From contig NZ_BLAE01000042.1 of assembly GCF_009687865.1 (NCBI RefSeq), forward strand, positions 38,068 through 98,116: 60,049 nucleotides of DNA. Reading direction: 5' to 3'. The stretch comes from Acrocarpospora macrocephala. Lineage in GTDB: Bacteria > Actinomycetota > Actinomycetes > Streptosporangiales > Streptosporangiaceae. Below the pieces are notes generated by a model. That model saw only the letters and a program-made list of their open reading frames with translations. It ran no database searches and was not told the DNA's origin. The position numbers were made by a program, and so were the translations under genes. Shown here one piece after another: positions 42,604 to 52,908 of the stretch. Numbering within the stretch: position 1 is the stretch's first letter; each line of letters starts with the position of its first letter.

Positions 42604-42657
42604 ACAGTAGTGGAGCCCGCCCCGGCGAGCACAATCCGCCGGGCCCGCGTCAGCGGT

Positions 42658-43887
<1,230 letters not shown>

Positions 43888-43905
43888 CCTGCCGATCGTA
43901 GGGCC

Positions 43906-45165
43906 TCAGGCGGATTTCTCCCGGTGGCCGGAGGCGCGGTGGTCGCGGGGGATGAGGGTGGGGTTGACGTTGTCCAGCACCGTGTCGCGGGTGACCACCA
44001 CGCGGGCCACGTCGTCGCGGCTGGGCACCTCGTACATGACGTTGAGCAGGACCTCTTCCAGGATGGCGCGGGTGGCGCGGGCGCCGGTGCGGCGCAGCAG
44101 GGCCTGCTCGGCGATGGCGGCGACGGCGTCCTCGGCGAACTCGAGTTCCACGCCGTCCATCTCGAACAGCCGCTGGTACTGCTTGATGAGCGCGTTGCGC
44201 GGCTCGGTGAGGATGCGGGCCAGCGCGGTGCGGTCCAGCGGCTGGAAGGTGGAGATGACGGGAAGCCGCCCGACGAACTCCGGGATGAGCCCGAATTTCA
44301 CCAGATCCTGGGGCATCACGTCGGCGAGGCCGTCCTTCTTCTCCCGGGTGCGCAGTGTCGTCCCGAACCCCGCGCCCTTACGCCCGGCCCGCTGCTCGAT
44401 GATCTTCTCCAGGCCCGCGAACGCGCCCCCGACGATGAACAGCACGTTGGCGGTGTCGATCTGGATGAACTCCTGGTGCGGATGCTTGCGCCCGCCCTGC
44501 GGCGGCACGCTCGCCGTGGTGCCCTCCAGCATCTTCAGCAGCGCCTGCTGCACGCCCTCCCCGGACACGTCCCGCGTGATCGACGGGTTCTCGCTCTTGC
44601 GCGAGATCTTGTCGATCTCGTCGATGTAGATGATCCCGGTCTCGGCCCGCTTCACGTCGAAGTCGGCCGCCTGCAGCAGCCTGAGCAGGATGTTCTCCAC
44701 ATCCTCGCCGACATATCCGGCCTCGGTCAGCGCGGTGGCGTCGGCGATGGCGAACGGCACGTTCAGCATCCGCGCCAGCGTCTGCGCCAGGTACGTCTTG
44801 CCGCTGCCGGTCGGCCCGATCAGCAGGATGTTGGACTTGCCGAGCTCGACCTCGTCCCCGGGCTTCCCGGCCTGGACCCGCTTGTAATGGTTGTAGACGG
44901 CCACCGACAGGGCCATCTTCGCGCGATCCTGACCTATCACGTACTGCGCCAGGAAGTCGAAGATCTCGCGCGGCTTGGGCAGCTCGGGCCGCTCGGACCC
45001 GGCCGACTCCTGCCGCTCCTCCTCGATGAGCTCGTTGCACAGCTCCACGCACTCGTCGCAGATGCAGATCCGGCCAGGCCCGGCGATGAGCTTCTTGACC
45101 TGCTTCTGGCTCTTCCCGCAGAACGTGCACTTCAGCAGGTCGCCGCCCTCACCCATGCGCGCCAC
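43906..45165 (-). CDS. clpX: ClpX-like ATP-dependent unfoldase, stand-alone paralogue
   Basis: A 419-residue AAA+ unfoldase with ClpX architecture: an N-terminal zinc-binding domain (Cys13, Cys16, Cys36, Cys39), Walker [17 protein letters not shown], pore loop GYVGEDVEN, Walker [17 protein letters not shown] loop GGRKHPHQ and sensor region [13 protein letters not shown]. The GTG start ([13 protein letters not shown]) matches the usual MARIGDGG start and has GAGGAG upstream. The ClpP-docking loop, normally I/L-G-F, reads GAGFGTT (265-267 = AGF). No clpP or tig gene is nearby, unlike the housekeeping locus, so this is probably a second ClpX with altered or no ClpP binding. Confidence 0.9.
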   Translation of the reverse strand: MARMGEGGDLLKCTFCGKSQKQVKKLIAGPGRICICDECVELCNELIEEERQESAGSERPELPKPREIFDFLAQYVIGQDRAKMALSVAVYNHYKRVQAGKPGDEVELGKSNILLIGPTGSGKTYLAQTLARMLNVPFAIADATALTEAGYVGEDVENILLRLLQAADFDVKRAETGIIYIDEIDKISRKSENPSITRDVSGEGVQQALLKMLEGTTASVPPQGGRKHPHQEFIQIDTANVLFIVGGAFAGLEKIIEQRAGRKGAGFGTTLRTREKKDGLADVMPQDLVKFGLIPEFVGRLPVISTFQPLDRTALARILTEPRNALIKQYQRLFEMDGVELEFAEDAVAAIAEQALLRRTGARATRAILEEVLLNVMYEVPSRDDVARVVVTRDTVLDNVNPTLIPRDHRASGHREKSA

Positions 45166-45269
45166 GAGTCTCCTCAAATGATCCCATCATCCAGATGGCG
45201 ACGGTATCTTGGATACGAGGGTACGGCAACGCGGCACGAAAAACCGGGACAATCCGGCAAGGAGGACGA

Positions 45270-46355
45270 TTGGGTCGGCTCAGCCGGGCGCAACTTCAGG
45301 CACGCAACCGGGACAAGGTCCTCACCGCCGCCCGCCAGGAGTTCGCCGAGCGCGGCTTCCGCGGCGCCAAGATCGACCTCATCGCCGACCGGGCCGGATT
45401 CACCCGCGGCGCGGTCTACTCCAACTTTCCCGGCAAGCGCGCCCTCTACTTCGCCGTCCTGGCCGACCTCGCCGAACAGGGCCCCCGGGTGCCGCCGCCG
45501 GAGGCCGTCCGCGACGGGCGGGAGGCGCTCGCGGCGCTGGCCAGGGCCTGGCTGGCCCGCCTTCCCCTGCCCGATGAACCCGAATCGGCCCGGCTCACCC
45601 GCGACCTGCATCCCGAGATCCTCGCCGAGGAGCGCACCCGCCGGCCGTACGCGCAGTTGCTGAAACTCGACGCCATCCTGCTCGGCCTCGCCCTCGAACG
45701 CCTGGAGGGTACGTCCGGCCGGCGGGTCCGGCTGGCCGGGACCGTCCTGGCGGCCCTGCACGGCGCCCGCCAGCTGTCGGCCGCCGCGCCCGGCTTCGTC
45801 GAGCCGTTCGACGTGGTCGGGGTGTGCGAGCGGCTGGCCGGGCTCGATCTCGGCGACTGGTGGCCCGTGCTGCCCTGGATTCCCGCCGTACGGGCCGTGG
45901 ACGAGGCGTGGGCGGCGCCGTACGCGAAGGATCTGCTGAGCGGCGGGCCCGCGCGGCTGGACCGGGACGGGGTGATCGCGGTGCTCGGCCTGAACCGGCT
46001 CGAAGCCGTCGAGGAGGCGGTGCGCGCCGGGTCGCCGGTCACCGCGATCCTCGTCACCGGCGATCCCGACGAGCTCGCGCCGCTGGCCCGGCTGGTCGTG
46101 GCCGAGCTGAGCGCCTGCCTGCGCGAGGCCTTTCCCCCGGCGGCCTGGCCGGACGTGCGGATCGTGGTCGATCAGGGCGAGCTCGCCGCGGCCGTTGGCC
46201 TGGCCGAGCCGAGCGACGACACCGAGCTCGCGCTGCGGATCGGCGGGGGCAGGGTCGTGCTGCGCGCCGAGGGCCGGGGCGCCTGCCATGTCGCCGCCTC
46301 CGCCCAGGACGATCAGGCGGTGACGGCCGTCGTCACGCCCACCGGGAGCCAGTGA
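45270..46355 (+). CDS. TetR family transcriptional regulator, long form
   Basis: A 361-residue regulator. The TetR HTH is at the N-terminus (ARNRDKVLTAARQEFAERGF, KIDLIADRAGFTRGAVYSNF, PGKRALYFAVLADLAEQGP); the C-terminal ~250 residues are unusually long and contain a second, unfamiliar region. The start is TTG at 45270: AAGGAGG lies 5 bases upstream, a textbook site, while upstream in-frame codons have none. It ends inside the convergent metallo-hydrolase gene (43-base overlap). Possible targets are the metallo-hydrolase and the ABC exporter downstream. Confidence 0.86.
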   Translation: MGRLSRAQLQARNRDKVLTAARQEFAERGFRGAKIDLIADRAGFTRGAVYSNFPGKRALYFAVLADLAEQGPRVPPPEAVRDGREALAALARAWLARLPLPDEPESARLTRDLHPEILAEERTRRPYAQLLKLDAILLGLALERLEGTSGRRVRLAGTVLAALHGARQLSAAAPGFVEPFDVVGVCERLAGLDLGDWWPVLPWIPAVRAVDEAWAAPYAKDLLSGGPARLDRDGVIAVLGLNRLEAVEEAVRAGSPVTAILVTGDPDELAPLARLVVAELSACLREAFPPAAWPDVRIVVDQGELAAAVGLAEPSDDTELALRIGGGRVVLRAEGRGACHVAASAQDDQAVTAVVTPTGSQ

Positions 46356-47104
46356 ATGCGGCTGCGGATGTCCTCCGGGGCGCGGGCGAACTCGCGTTCC
46401 ATCGCGTCGCGGCCCTGCTGGAAGTGGCGCCAGCCCTCGTAGTGGATCGGGATCGCGGTCATCGGGCGGATCAGGCCGCAGAGTTCGACGGCGTCGCGGG
46501 CGGTCATCGTGTAGCGGATCGGGCCGGTGATCGGGAAGCGCACGCCGCCCAGGTGCAGTAAGGCGGTGCCGACCTGGAAACGGCCGGCGACCTGCCGCAC
46601 CCCGTCGTAGAGCACGGTGTCGCCGGAGATCCACAGCGCGCCGTGGCGCTGGCCCTTCCAGGTCAGCGCGAAACCGATCACCTCGCCGGTGAGGGGGCGG
46701 CTGAGTGGCGGGCCGTGCCGGGCCGGGGTGGCGGTGATCTCCAGCGTCGGCTGGCCCGGCGCCTCCAGGCGCGTCGCCGCCCACGGCTTCAGCCCGCGCG
46801 CCCGGCCGCCCAGCCGCCGCGCCCCCGACACCGTCGTGATCACCACCCGCGCCGACGGCAGCAGCCCGCGCCCGGCCTCGTCCAGGTTGTCGCCGTGATG
46901 GTCGTGGCTGAGCAGGACCGCGTCGATCGGCGGCAGCTCCGAGGCCGGGAGCGCCGGACCGGCCACCTTGTGCGAGCTCGTCCCCAGACCGAAGAAATAG
47001 CGCCGCCCGGGCGGGTCGAACGTCGGGTCGGTCAGCAGCCGCCACTCCCCTACCTCGATCAGGGCCGTCGGGCCGCCGATGTGGGTGATGCGGACCTCGC
47101 TCAT
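46313..47104 (-). CDS. Metallo-beta-lactamase-fold hydrolase (UlaG/L-ascorbate lactonase-like)
   Basis: A 263-residue MBL-fold enzyme of the UlaG-like group. ITHIGGPTALIEVGEWRLLT starts the fold, and the metal motif is LLSHDHHGDNLDEAGRG (H-x-H-x-D-N), with further ligands in TPARHGPP and LWISGDTVLYDG and the His of IPIHYEGWRHF. Such enzymes hydrolyse lactones or phosphodiesters; the substrate is not evident. The ATG at 47104 follows GGGGAGAG. A TGTTGG/CCAACA inverted repeat upstream may be its operator. Confidence 0.87.
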   Translation of the reverse strand: MSEVRITHIGGPTALIEVGEWRLLTDPTFDPPGRRYFFGLGTSSHKVAGPALPASELPPIDAVLLSHDHHGDNLDEAGRGLLPSARVVITTVSGARRLGGRARGLKPWAATRLEAPGQPTLEITATPARHGPPLSRPLTGEVIGFALTWKGQRHGALWISGDTVLYDGVRQVAGRFQVGTALLHLGGVRFPITGPIRYTMTARDAVELCGLIRPMTAIPIHYEGWRHFQQGRDAMEREFARAPEDIRSRIHWLPVGVTTAVTA

Positions 47105-47173
47105 GCGCGGCTCTCCCCTTGGAGGATCCAGCTGGTACGGGCGGCGCGGGGCCGCCACACAGCCGACGGTACT

Positions 47174-47190
47174 TGTTGGTCAAGCCAACA
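47174..47190. promoter_or_regulatory. Inverted repeat upstream of the metallo-hydrolase gene
   Basis: TGTTGG (47174-47179) and CCAACA (47185-47190) form an inverted repeat with a 5-base spacer, 70 bases before the metallo-hydrolase start. It is a candidate TetR-type operator. Confidence 0.4.
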
Positions 47191-47401
47191 GCTCAGACAC
47201 GGGCATAGACCACGATTTACCAGCTCGGTATAGGTCTGCGGCGGCCCGGGCGGGCGTGCGGCACGGCGGCTGGCGGGTGGCTGGCGGAATTTCTCCGGAT
47301 TTTTTTGGATTGGCCGCGAATGCGCAGGTCAACGGTCCGATTCCGGTTGGTGTCGCCGATCACGCCACTGCTGAGGAAAGCGTGTTTCCGCAGGTCAGGC
47401 A

Positions 47402-47426
47402 AAACGTGAATGTATGTTACACGTTT
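47402..47426. promoter_or_regulatory. Long palindrome upstream of the ABC exporter
   Basis: AAACGTG (47402-47408) and CACGTTT (47420-47426) flank an AT-rich 11-base centre, about 100 bases before the ABC ATPase gene. The size suits a TetR-type operator controlling the exporter. The rest of the 425-base gap 47105-47529 shows no gene. Confidence 0.5.
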
Positions 47427-47529
47427 GCCAAAGCGGCTTTGACTGGTCAAGGATGGATTAACTCCACCAAACAGCCCCGACCAGGGCTTTCTTCGCCATG
47501 CCCACACTTTTCACCCCCGAGGAGGGGCG

Positions 47530-48552
47530 ATGATCCATGCCCGCGGACTGACCCGCAGCTTCAAGATCAAGGGCGGCGCCGTCGAAGCGGTGCGCGGCAT
47601 CGACATCGACGTCGAAGCCGGACAGCTGGTGGCGTTTCTCGGCCCGAACGGGGCGGGCAAGTCCACCAGCCTGCGCATGCTCACCTCGCTGCTGCCGCCG
47701 ACGTCCGGGACCGCCACCGTGGCCGGTCACGACATCGTGAAGAACCCCGGCGCCGTACGGGCCCGGATCGGATACATCGGGCAGAAGAACGGCGCCGGGG
47801 AGAACTTCCGCGTCCGCGACGAGCTCGTCACCCAGGGCCGCTGCTACGGCCTCACCCGAACCGAGGCCCGGGCCCGCGCCGACGAGGTCCTCGCCCAGCT
47901 GGACCTGGAAGCGCTGGCCGTCCGGAAACCCGGCACGCTCTCCGGGGGGCAGCGCCGCCGCCTGGACATCGCACTCGGCCTGGTGCACCGGCCCGGGCTG
48001 CTGTTCCTGGACGAACCCTCCACCGGCCTGGACCCGCAGAGCCGCGCCAACATCTGGGAGCACATCCTCCGCCTGCGCGCCGACCACGGCACCACCCTCT
48101 TCCTGACCACCCACTACTTGGAAGAGGCCGACAGCATGGCCGAACGCGTGATCATCATCGATCACGGCCGCATCATCGCCGACGGCACCGCCGCTCAGCT
48201 CAAAAGCGACCTCGCCGGCGACCGCATCACCGTCGCCCTCGCCACCGAATCCGACACCGCCCGCGCGGCCGCCATTGCCGAACGCATGACCGGCTCCGCG
48301 CCCACCGTCACCGGCGACGTCGTCCAGCTCCGCGTGCCCCATGCCGGCGCCGCACTGCCGGAATACCTCCGCGCCCTGGAATCAGCCGGAACAAAAGCCA
48401 CCGCCGCGGAAACCTCCCGCCCCACCCTGGACGACGTCTTCCTCGCCCTCACCGGCCGCAGCCTCCGCGAATCCGAAACCACCAACCCCACCTCAGCCGA
48501 CCCCACCGATCCTGCCAAGGACAAGAGCACCACCACTCCCACACCGGTCTAG
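47530..48552 (+). CDS. ABC exporter ATP-binding protein, DrrA type
   Basis: A 340-residue ABC ATPase. Walker A is FLGPNGAGKSTSLRML, the signature is TLSGGQRRRLDIALGL and Walker B is GLLFLDEPSTGLDP, followed by the switch His in LFLTTHYLEEADSMAE. The C-terminal ~100 residues are the DrrA-type extension (RPTLDDVFLALTGRSL) and end in a Thr/Pro-rich tail. It energises export of a lipophilic compound together with the permease downstream. GAGGAGGGGCG precedes the ATG. The partner gene is unusually distant (over 300 bases), separated by a repeat array. Confidence 0.93.
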   Translation: MIHARGLTRSFKIKGGAVEAVRGIDIDVEAGQLVAFLGPNGAGKSTSLRMLTSLLPPTSGTATVAGHDIVKNPGAVRARIGYIGQKNGAGENFRVRDELVTQGRCYGLTRTEARARADEVLAQLDLEALAVRKPGTLSGGQRRRLDIALGLVHRPGLLFLDEPSTGLDPQSRANIWEHILRLRADHGTTLFLTTHYLEEADSMAERVIIIDHGRIIADGTAAQLKSDLAGDRITVALATESDTARAAAIAERMTGSAPTVTGDVVQLRVPHAGAALPEYLRALESAGTKATAAETSRPTLDDVFLALTGRSLRESETTNPTSADPTDPAKDKSTTTPTPV

Positions 48553-48765
48553 AACCCCCGCGAGCGGCCTAACCCGCCAGAACCGCGCGACGCCGCCTTC
48601 ATTCACCAGAATCGCGCGAGCTGCCTTAACCCGCCAGAACCGCGCGAGCGGCCTTCAGTCGTCAGAACCGCCCGAGATGCCTAACCCGCCAGGACCGCGC
48701 GAGCCGCCTTCAGTCGTCAGAACCGTGCGAGCCGCTCTAACCCGCCAGGACCGCGCGTTGCCCGC
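48553..48765. repeat. Degenerate ~28-bp tandem repeat array between ABC subunit genes
   Basis: About eight imperfect units of ~28 bases, of the type TAACCCGCCAGAACCGCGCG plus AGCGGCCT, follow the ATPase stop codon. Two versions alternate, one with ACCCGCCAG and one with TTCAGTCGTCAG. There are no spacers of unique sequence as in CRISPR and no long open frame. The remaining ~100 bases up to the permease contain nothing recognisable. Confidence 0.75.
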
Positions 48766-48872
48766 TGGATCCGGCCGGGGATCCCTCACCCTGGCGCGCT
48801 TCCCGGAATCTCAGACTTGGCGCGATTCCGGAATCCCCGATCAGCCGAAACCCCCCCATTGAAGGGATGACC

Positions 48873-49622
48873 ATGCCATTCGTCCGTGACACCGTGACCG
48901 TTTTCCAGCGGGAGATCGCGCCTACCTTCCGCGACCCGCTGGGGCTGCTCTTCACGATGATGCAGCCCCTGCTGTTCCTGTTCCTGTTCGGCCCGCTGCT
49001 GTCGGGCAACACCGACCTCGGCGACGCGCCCTGGCAGTGGTTCGTCCCCGGCATCCTGATCATGATGTGCCTGTCCGGCCCGATGATGGCCGGATACATG
49101 CTCCTCGTCGAGCTGATCGGCGGCTCCATGGAGCGCATGCTGGTCACCCCGCTCAACCGTACCGCGATGCTGATCGGCCGCACCCTCAAAGAGTTCGTCG
49201 TCCTACTCGCCCAGTCCGCGCTGATCATCGGCCTGTCCATCCCGCTGGGATTCCAGCCCAACGCCGCAGGAGTCCTGGCCGGGCTGGCCCTGCTGATCGT
49301 ATTCGGCATCGGCCTAGGCGCGCTCTCCTTCGTCCTGGCCATCGCCTCAGCCCCCGGCGGCGAACTCTTCTACGGCATCACCCAACTCGTCATGTTCCCC
49401 CTACTCCTGCTCTCCGGCGTCCTGCTCCCCGTCAACGCCGGCCCCGGCTGGCTCCAGACAGCCGCCGCCCTCAACCCCGTCACCTACGTCGTCAACGCCG
49501 AACGCGCCCTCTTCGCCGGCTCCTTCACCGACATCTCCCTCCTCCACGGCCTACTCGCCGCCACCGCAGTCGCCACCCTCGGCCTAACCCTGGGCACCCG
49601 CGCGATGCGCCGCGGCATCTGA
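48873..49622 (+). CDS. ABC-2 type permease, DrrB type
   Basis: A 249-residue ABC-2 permease with six hydrophobic segments (LLFTMMQPLLFLFLFGPLL, WFVPGILIMMCLSGPMMAG, LLAQSALIIGLSIPLGF, GVLAGLALLIVFGIGLGALS, LVMFPLLLLSGVLLPVNAG, LLAATAVATLGLTLG). REIAPTFRDPLGLLFTMMQP is the family's N-terminal signature and LNPVTYVVNAERALF the late one. It forms the membrane channel for the DrrA-like ATPase. An ATG at 48867 is also in frame, but GAAGGG is better spaced for 48873. Confidence 0.9.
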   Translation: MPFVRDTVTVFQREIAPTFRDPLGLLFTMMQPLLFLFLFGPLLSGNTDLGDAPWQWFVPGILIMMCLSGPMMAGYMLLVELIGGSMERMLVTPLNRTAMLIGRTLKEFVVLLAQSALIIGLSIPLGFQPNAAGVLAGLALLIVFGIGLGALSFVLAIASAPGGELFYGITQLVMFPLLLLSGVLLPVNAGPGWLQTAAALNPVTYVVNAERALFAGSFTDISLLHGLLAATAVATLGLTLGTRAMRRGI

Positions 49623-49724
49623 CCGCCCCTCAGCTACCTGGTCGAGCCCAACCGACCGCAGGCTGTGGGCCTCCCGGCTGGTCCAGCCTTCGGTGACGTA
49701 GACGATGTCGGTTCTCGACGGCTT

Positions 49725-50849
49725 TCAGGCCAGTTCGACGTGATGAGAGCGCGCGCCAGGCTGGCAGAAGACCAGCATGTTCTCCGCTTCGGTGATGAGT
49801 TCCTTGCGGACCGAGGCGGAGAGTTGCTGGAGTGGTTTCAAGGTGAGCGTGGCCGCTCCTTTTGTTAACTCGATCGACCACATCCCGGCGACCATCCCGT
49901 CGACCAGGAACGTCGGCTTGAGCTGGCCGTTCGCCTTGACGTACACGATGTCTCTGAACTGCTCGGGAAGAATGCGGGTGCGCCGCTTCGGGGCGTACGC
50001 CAGCAAGGTGCTGTCGAACCATGGGAGCAGCCGCACCGGAGCGGGGACGTCCGGATCGGGCCGGGGAGCCTCGGGCAGATCGTAGAGGATCCGCCCGGTC
50101 TCATCGGCGAACCTGACGAGCCCGTCCATGCGCTCGAGCGCGACCCGCACCGGAGTGATGTTCCAGGCGATCCAGCTGGCCACATCCTCAGCCGCGGCCG
50201 GACCGAACGCCCGCAAATGGCAGCGGATCACGCTGTTCAGGGCCGCCGCGACATCCGTCTCCTCGGCCCCGGGCGCGGTCACGAAATGCGCGGGCGTCCT
50301 GGCTCCCCAGGTCCCGTCGGCGGGCACCCGCACGAACCGCGCCCGCATCATGACCGCCAACCACTTGTACTCCCGCTGCCGCACGGCCTCCTCCGCGCTC
50401 ACCCCACCCGGGTTCCCCGCCACCCACGCCTCAACGAACTCCACCAACTCCGACGCCGGCCGCGCCGTCACACCATGCGCCTTCAACTCGGCCGTCAACT
50501 CCCCCACCCCCGGCCCGGGATCAGGCCCCGCCCACCATTTCCCCGCGTTCGACGCCGCCGCGACGGCCGCATAAGCCGCATACTCCCCCGCCGTAACGGT
50601 ATGAATGGTCCCCCGCAGCAACGTCCCCGTCAGCAACTCCCCCACGTCATGCGCCAGAAACGGCCCCTCCGGATGACACCCCTCCATCCGGCTCCACAAA
50701 GCGGGCCGCAACGCGGGCCAGTACTGCATCTGCAACGCCCCCACCGCCGCCACCACCGCACCAACCGGCCCCGCCAGCCGATCGAGCAGCCCCTGCCTGG
50801 CCAACAGCGCCCGATTCAACGCCCGCTCATCCATCACCCTCACACTCAC
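49725..50849 (-). CDS. Winged-helix DNA-binding domain protein (HTH_42/YcaQ-related), copy A
   Basis: A 374-residue protein of the winged-helix DNA-binding-domain family related to AlkZ/YcaQ, some members of which are DNA glycosylases that unhook crosslinks or excise alkylated bases. Features seen: ALNRALLARQGLLDR, LQMQYWPALRPALWSRM, GTLLRGTIHTVTAGEYAAYA, FGPAAAEDVASWIAWN, LPWFDSTLLAYAPKRRTRIL and FLVDGMVAGMWSIE. The catalytic Q-x-Q of AlkZ is LQMQ here, so activity is possible. It is divergent from a paralogue. A TATTCT box just before the GTG suggests a leaderless mRNA; GTG codons 1, 3 and 5 are all possible starts. Confidence 0.85.
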   Translation of the reverse strand: MSVRVMDERALNRALLARQGLLDRLAGPVGAVVAAVGALQMQYWPALRPALWSRMEGCHPEGPFLAHDVGELLTGTLLRGTIHTVTAGEYAAYAAVAAASNAGKWWAGPDPGPGVGELTAELKAHGVTARPASELVEFVEAWVAGNPGGVSAEEAVRQREYKWLAVMMRARFVRVPADGTWGARTPAHFVTAPGAEETDVAAALNSVIRCHLRAFGPAAAEDVASWIAWNITPVRVALERMDGLVRFADETGRILYDLPEAPRPDPDVPAPVRLLPWFDSTLLAYAPKRRTRILPEQFRDIVYVKANGQLKPTFLVDGMVAGMWSIELTKGAATLTLKPLQQLSASVRKELITEAENMLVFCQPGARSHHVELA

Positions 50850-50998
50850 CCGCGCAGAATAGGCCGCCCCACCGACAGAACCAGCACCCTGTGCCGGACC
50901 GCGGAGAGTAACCCGGCCACCTGCTCATCCTGTTGGGTGCTCTAGGGCCCGGGTCAGTGGGCGGCGATTATGTCGGTGGGCGCGTCTACGTTTGGTCT

Positions 50999-52096
50999 AT
51001 GGCCGTGCTCACGCTCCGGGAACTCAATCGGGCCACGCTCGCCCGGCAGTTGCTGCTGCGCCGGTCGGACATGGGTGTCGTGGCGGCGTTGGAACATCTG
51101 GTTGGGTTGCAGGCGCAGACGCCGCACTCCTGGTATGTCGGGCTGTGGTCGCGGCTGGCCGGGTTCCGGGCGGAGCAGGCCGCGGATCTGCTGCTTGGCA
51201 GGGATGCGGTGCGGATCGCCGTCATGCGTTCCACGATCCATTTCGTGACCGCGCGCGACGCGGTGTGGTTGCGGCCTCTGGTGCAGGTGGTCATCGAGCG
51301 CAGCACCAACGGTGCGTTCGGCAAGCATCTCAAGGACATCGATCGGGAGGCCTTGACGAAGGACGGGCGGGAGTTAGTGGAGAGTGCTCCGCGCACTCCG
51401 TCCGAGCTGGGCAAGTTGCTGGCGGAGCGGTGGCCGGGGCGGGATCCGGCGGCGCTCTATCAGGCGATCCGGATGTGGCTGCCGCTCGTGCAGGTGCCGC
51501 CGCGCGGCGTCTGGGGCCGCAGCGGCGCGACCTCCCACACCACCACCGACGCCTGGCTCGGCCGCCCCTTGGCCACCGACGCCACACCCGACGAACTCGT
51601 CCTGCGTTACCTGGCCGCGTTCGGCCCGGCCTCGGTGAAGGACATCCAGACCTGGTGCGGCCTGACTCGCCTCGCCGAGGTGACCACCCGGCTCGGCGAC
51701 CGCCTCATCCGATTCCGCGACGAACAGGGCCAGGAGTTGTTCGACCTCCCCGACGCCCCACGCCCGCCCGCCGACACCCCGGCCCCGATCCGTTTCCTCT
51801 ACGACTACGACAACCTGCTGCTGTCCCACGCCGACCGCACCCGCTTCATCACCCCCGAATACTTCCGCCAGGGATTCACCGACAACGGCCCGATGCCCAG
51901 CATCATCCTGATCGACGGTTTCACCGGCGCCCACTGGCGAATCACCCGGCAGCGCCGCACCGCCACCCTCCACATCAAACCCTTCGCCCCACTCGCCCCC
52001 GCCGACGTGGCGGCGATCGAAGAGGAGGGCGCCCGCCTCCTGGCCTTCACCGAACCCCGCACCACCACCCACGACATCCAGTGGCTCCCCCACTGA
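50999..52096 (+). CDS. Winged-helix DNA-binding domain protein (HTH_42/YcaQ-related), copy B
   Basis: A 365-residue paralogue of the divergent gene: TLRELNRATLARQLLLRR, LVGLQAQTPHSWYVGLWSRL, VRIAVMRSTIHFVTARDAVW, FGPASVKDIQTWCGLTRLAE, RFLYDYDNLLLSHADRTRFI and ILIDGFTGAHWRITRQRRTA. The Q-x-Q motif (LQAQ), catalytic in AlkZ-type glycosylases, is present. The two copies are similar in plan but clearly diverged, so the head-to-head pair is old. Both could be expressed from the 149-base gap between them. Confidence 0.87.
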   Translation: MAVLTLRELNRATLARQLLLRRSDMGVVAALEHLVGLQAQTPHSWYVGLWSRLAGFRAEQAADLLLGRDAVRIAVMRSTIHFVTARDAVWLRPLVQVVIERSTNGAFGKHLKDIDREALTKDGRELVESAPRTPSELGKLLAERWPGRDPAALYQAIRMWLPLVQVPPRGVWGRSGATSHTTTDAWLGRPLATDATPDELVLRYLAAFGPASVKDIQTWCGLTRLAEVTTRLGDRLIRFRDEQGQELFDLPDAPRPPADTPAPIRFLYDYDNLLLSHADRTRFITPEYFRQGFTDNGPMPSIILIDGFTGAHWRITRQRRTATLHIKPFAPLAPADVAAIEEEGARLLAFTEPRTTTHDIQWLPH

Positions 52097-52264
52097 CCGG
52101 TCCAGGCACACAGGGGTGTCGCAGTCGGCGAGGCGGATGATGTTGATTCCGGCAGTTCTCTTCTCGCCTCCCTCTTGGCGCAGGTGTGGCGAGGATCACC
52201 GCCAGCGTGAACGGCGCCGGATAACGGGGGGCTACCCGCTGGCTGGCTCGTTCTGGTCGGTGTG

Positions 52265-52792
52265 CTAATTCGCTGGGGCGTGGATTCGGTAGAGGACGTG
52301 TCTGCGTTGGGGGCTGTTGTCGGGCAGTGCCGGGTGGTCGAAGTCGTCGGCGGGGTCGTGGGTCATGCCGATGCGGCGCATGACCGCGCGAGAGCGGATG
52401 TTCTCCGCGGCCGTGAAGGAGATGATCTCCCGTAGGTCGTGCCGCTCGAAGCCTTCCGCCAGGACGGCGCGGGCCGCCTCGCTCGCGTAGCCGTACCCCC
52501 ACGCGGAGCGGGCCAGTCGCCAGCCGATCTCCACACCGGGGCGGAAGCCGGGGACGGCCAGGCCGGTGAAGCCGATGAACTCGCCGGTGGCGGCGATCTC
52601 CACCGCCCAGAGGCCGAACCCGCGCGCCTCGAATCCGGCTTCGATCCTGTCCACCAGCAGGTCGCTCTCCTCGCGGGTCAATCTGGCGGGGAAATGCTCC
52701 ATGACCTGAGGATCGGCGTTCAGCGCGGCGAACGGCTCACGATCAACGTCCCGCCAGCGCCGCAGGATCAGCCGTTCAGTCGAAAAGACCAT
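52265..52792 (-). CDS. GNAT N-acetyltransferase (RimJ/RimL-like)
   Basis: A 175-residue acetyltransferase of the RimJ/RimL-like GNAT group: VFSTERLILRRWRDVDREPF, GFGLWAVEIAATGEFIGFTG, VEIGWRLARSAWGYGYASEA and FTAAENIRSRAVMRRIGM. The acetyl-CoA loop is R-S-A-W-G-Y-G-Y-A, close to the Q/R-x-x-G-x-G/A consensus. Its acceptor is unknown. The ATG at 52792 is chosen; the frame reaches 52873 but has no better start. The stop is 168 bases from the upstream gene's end. Confidence 0.87.
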   Translation of the reverse strand: MVFSTERLILRRWRDVDREPFAALNADPQVMEHFPARLTREESDLLVDRIEAGFEARGFGLWAVEIAATGEFIGFTGLAVPGFRPGVEIGWRLARSAWGYGYASEAARAVLAEGFERHDLREIISFTAAENIRSRAVMRRIGMTHDPADDFDHPALPDNSPQRRHVLYRIHAPAN

Positions 52793-52908
52793 GAGCCCAT
52801 TGTCGTTCACCACGGCCCCTGTGTCATTTGAGATAACCACAAAAGGGATTACTAACCAGAAAACGGACTCCAAATCGTTGGTGACGACGACTGTTCCGTT
52901 ACGGCCGC

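Noticed and set aside
48553-48765. The 28-bp repeat array considered as a CRISPR.
   Set aside because: Units are contiguous and degenerate without unique spacers, and no cas genes are present.
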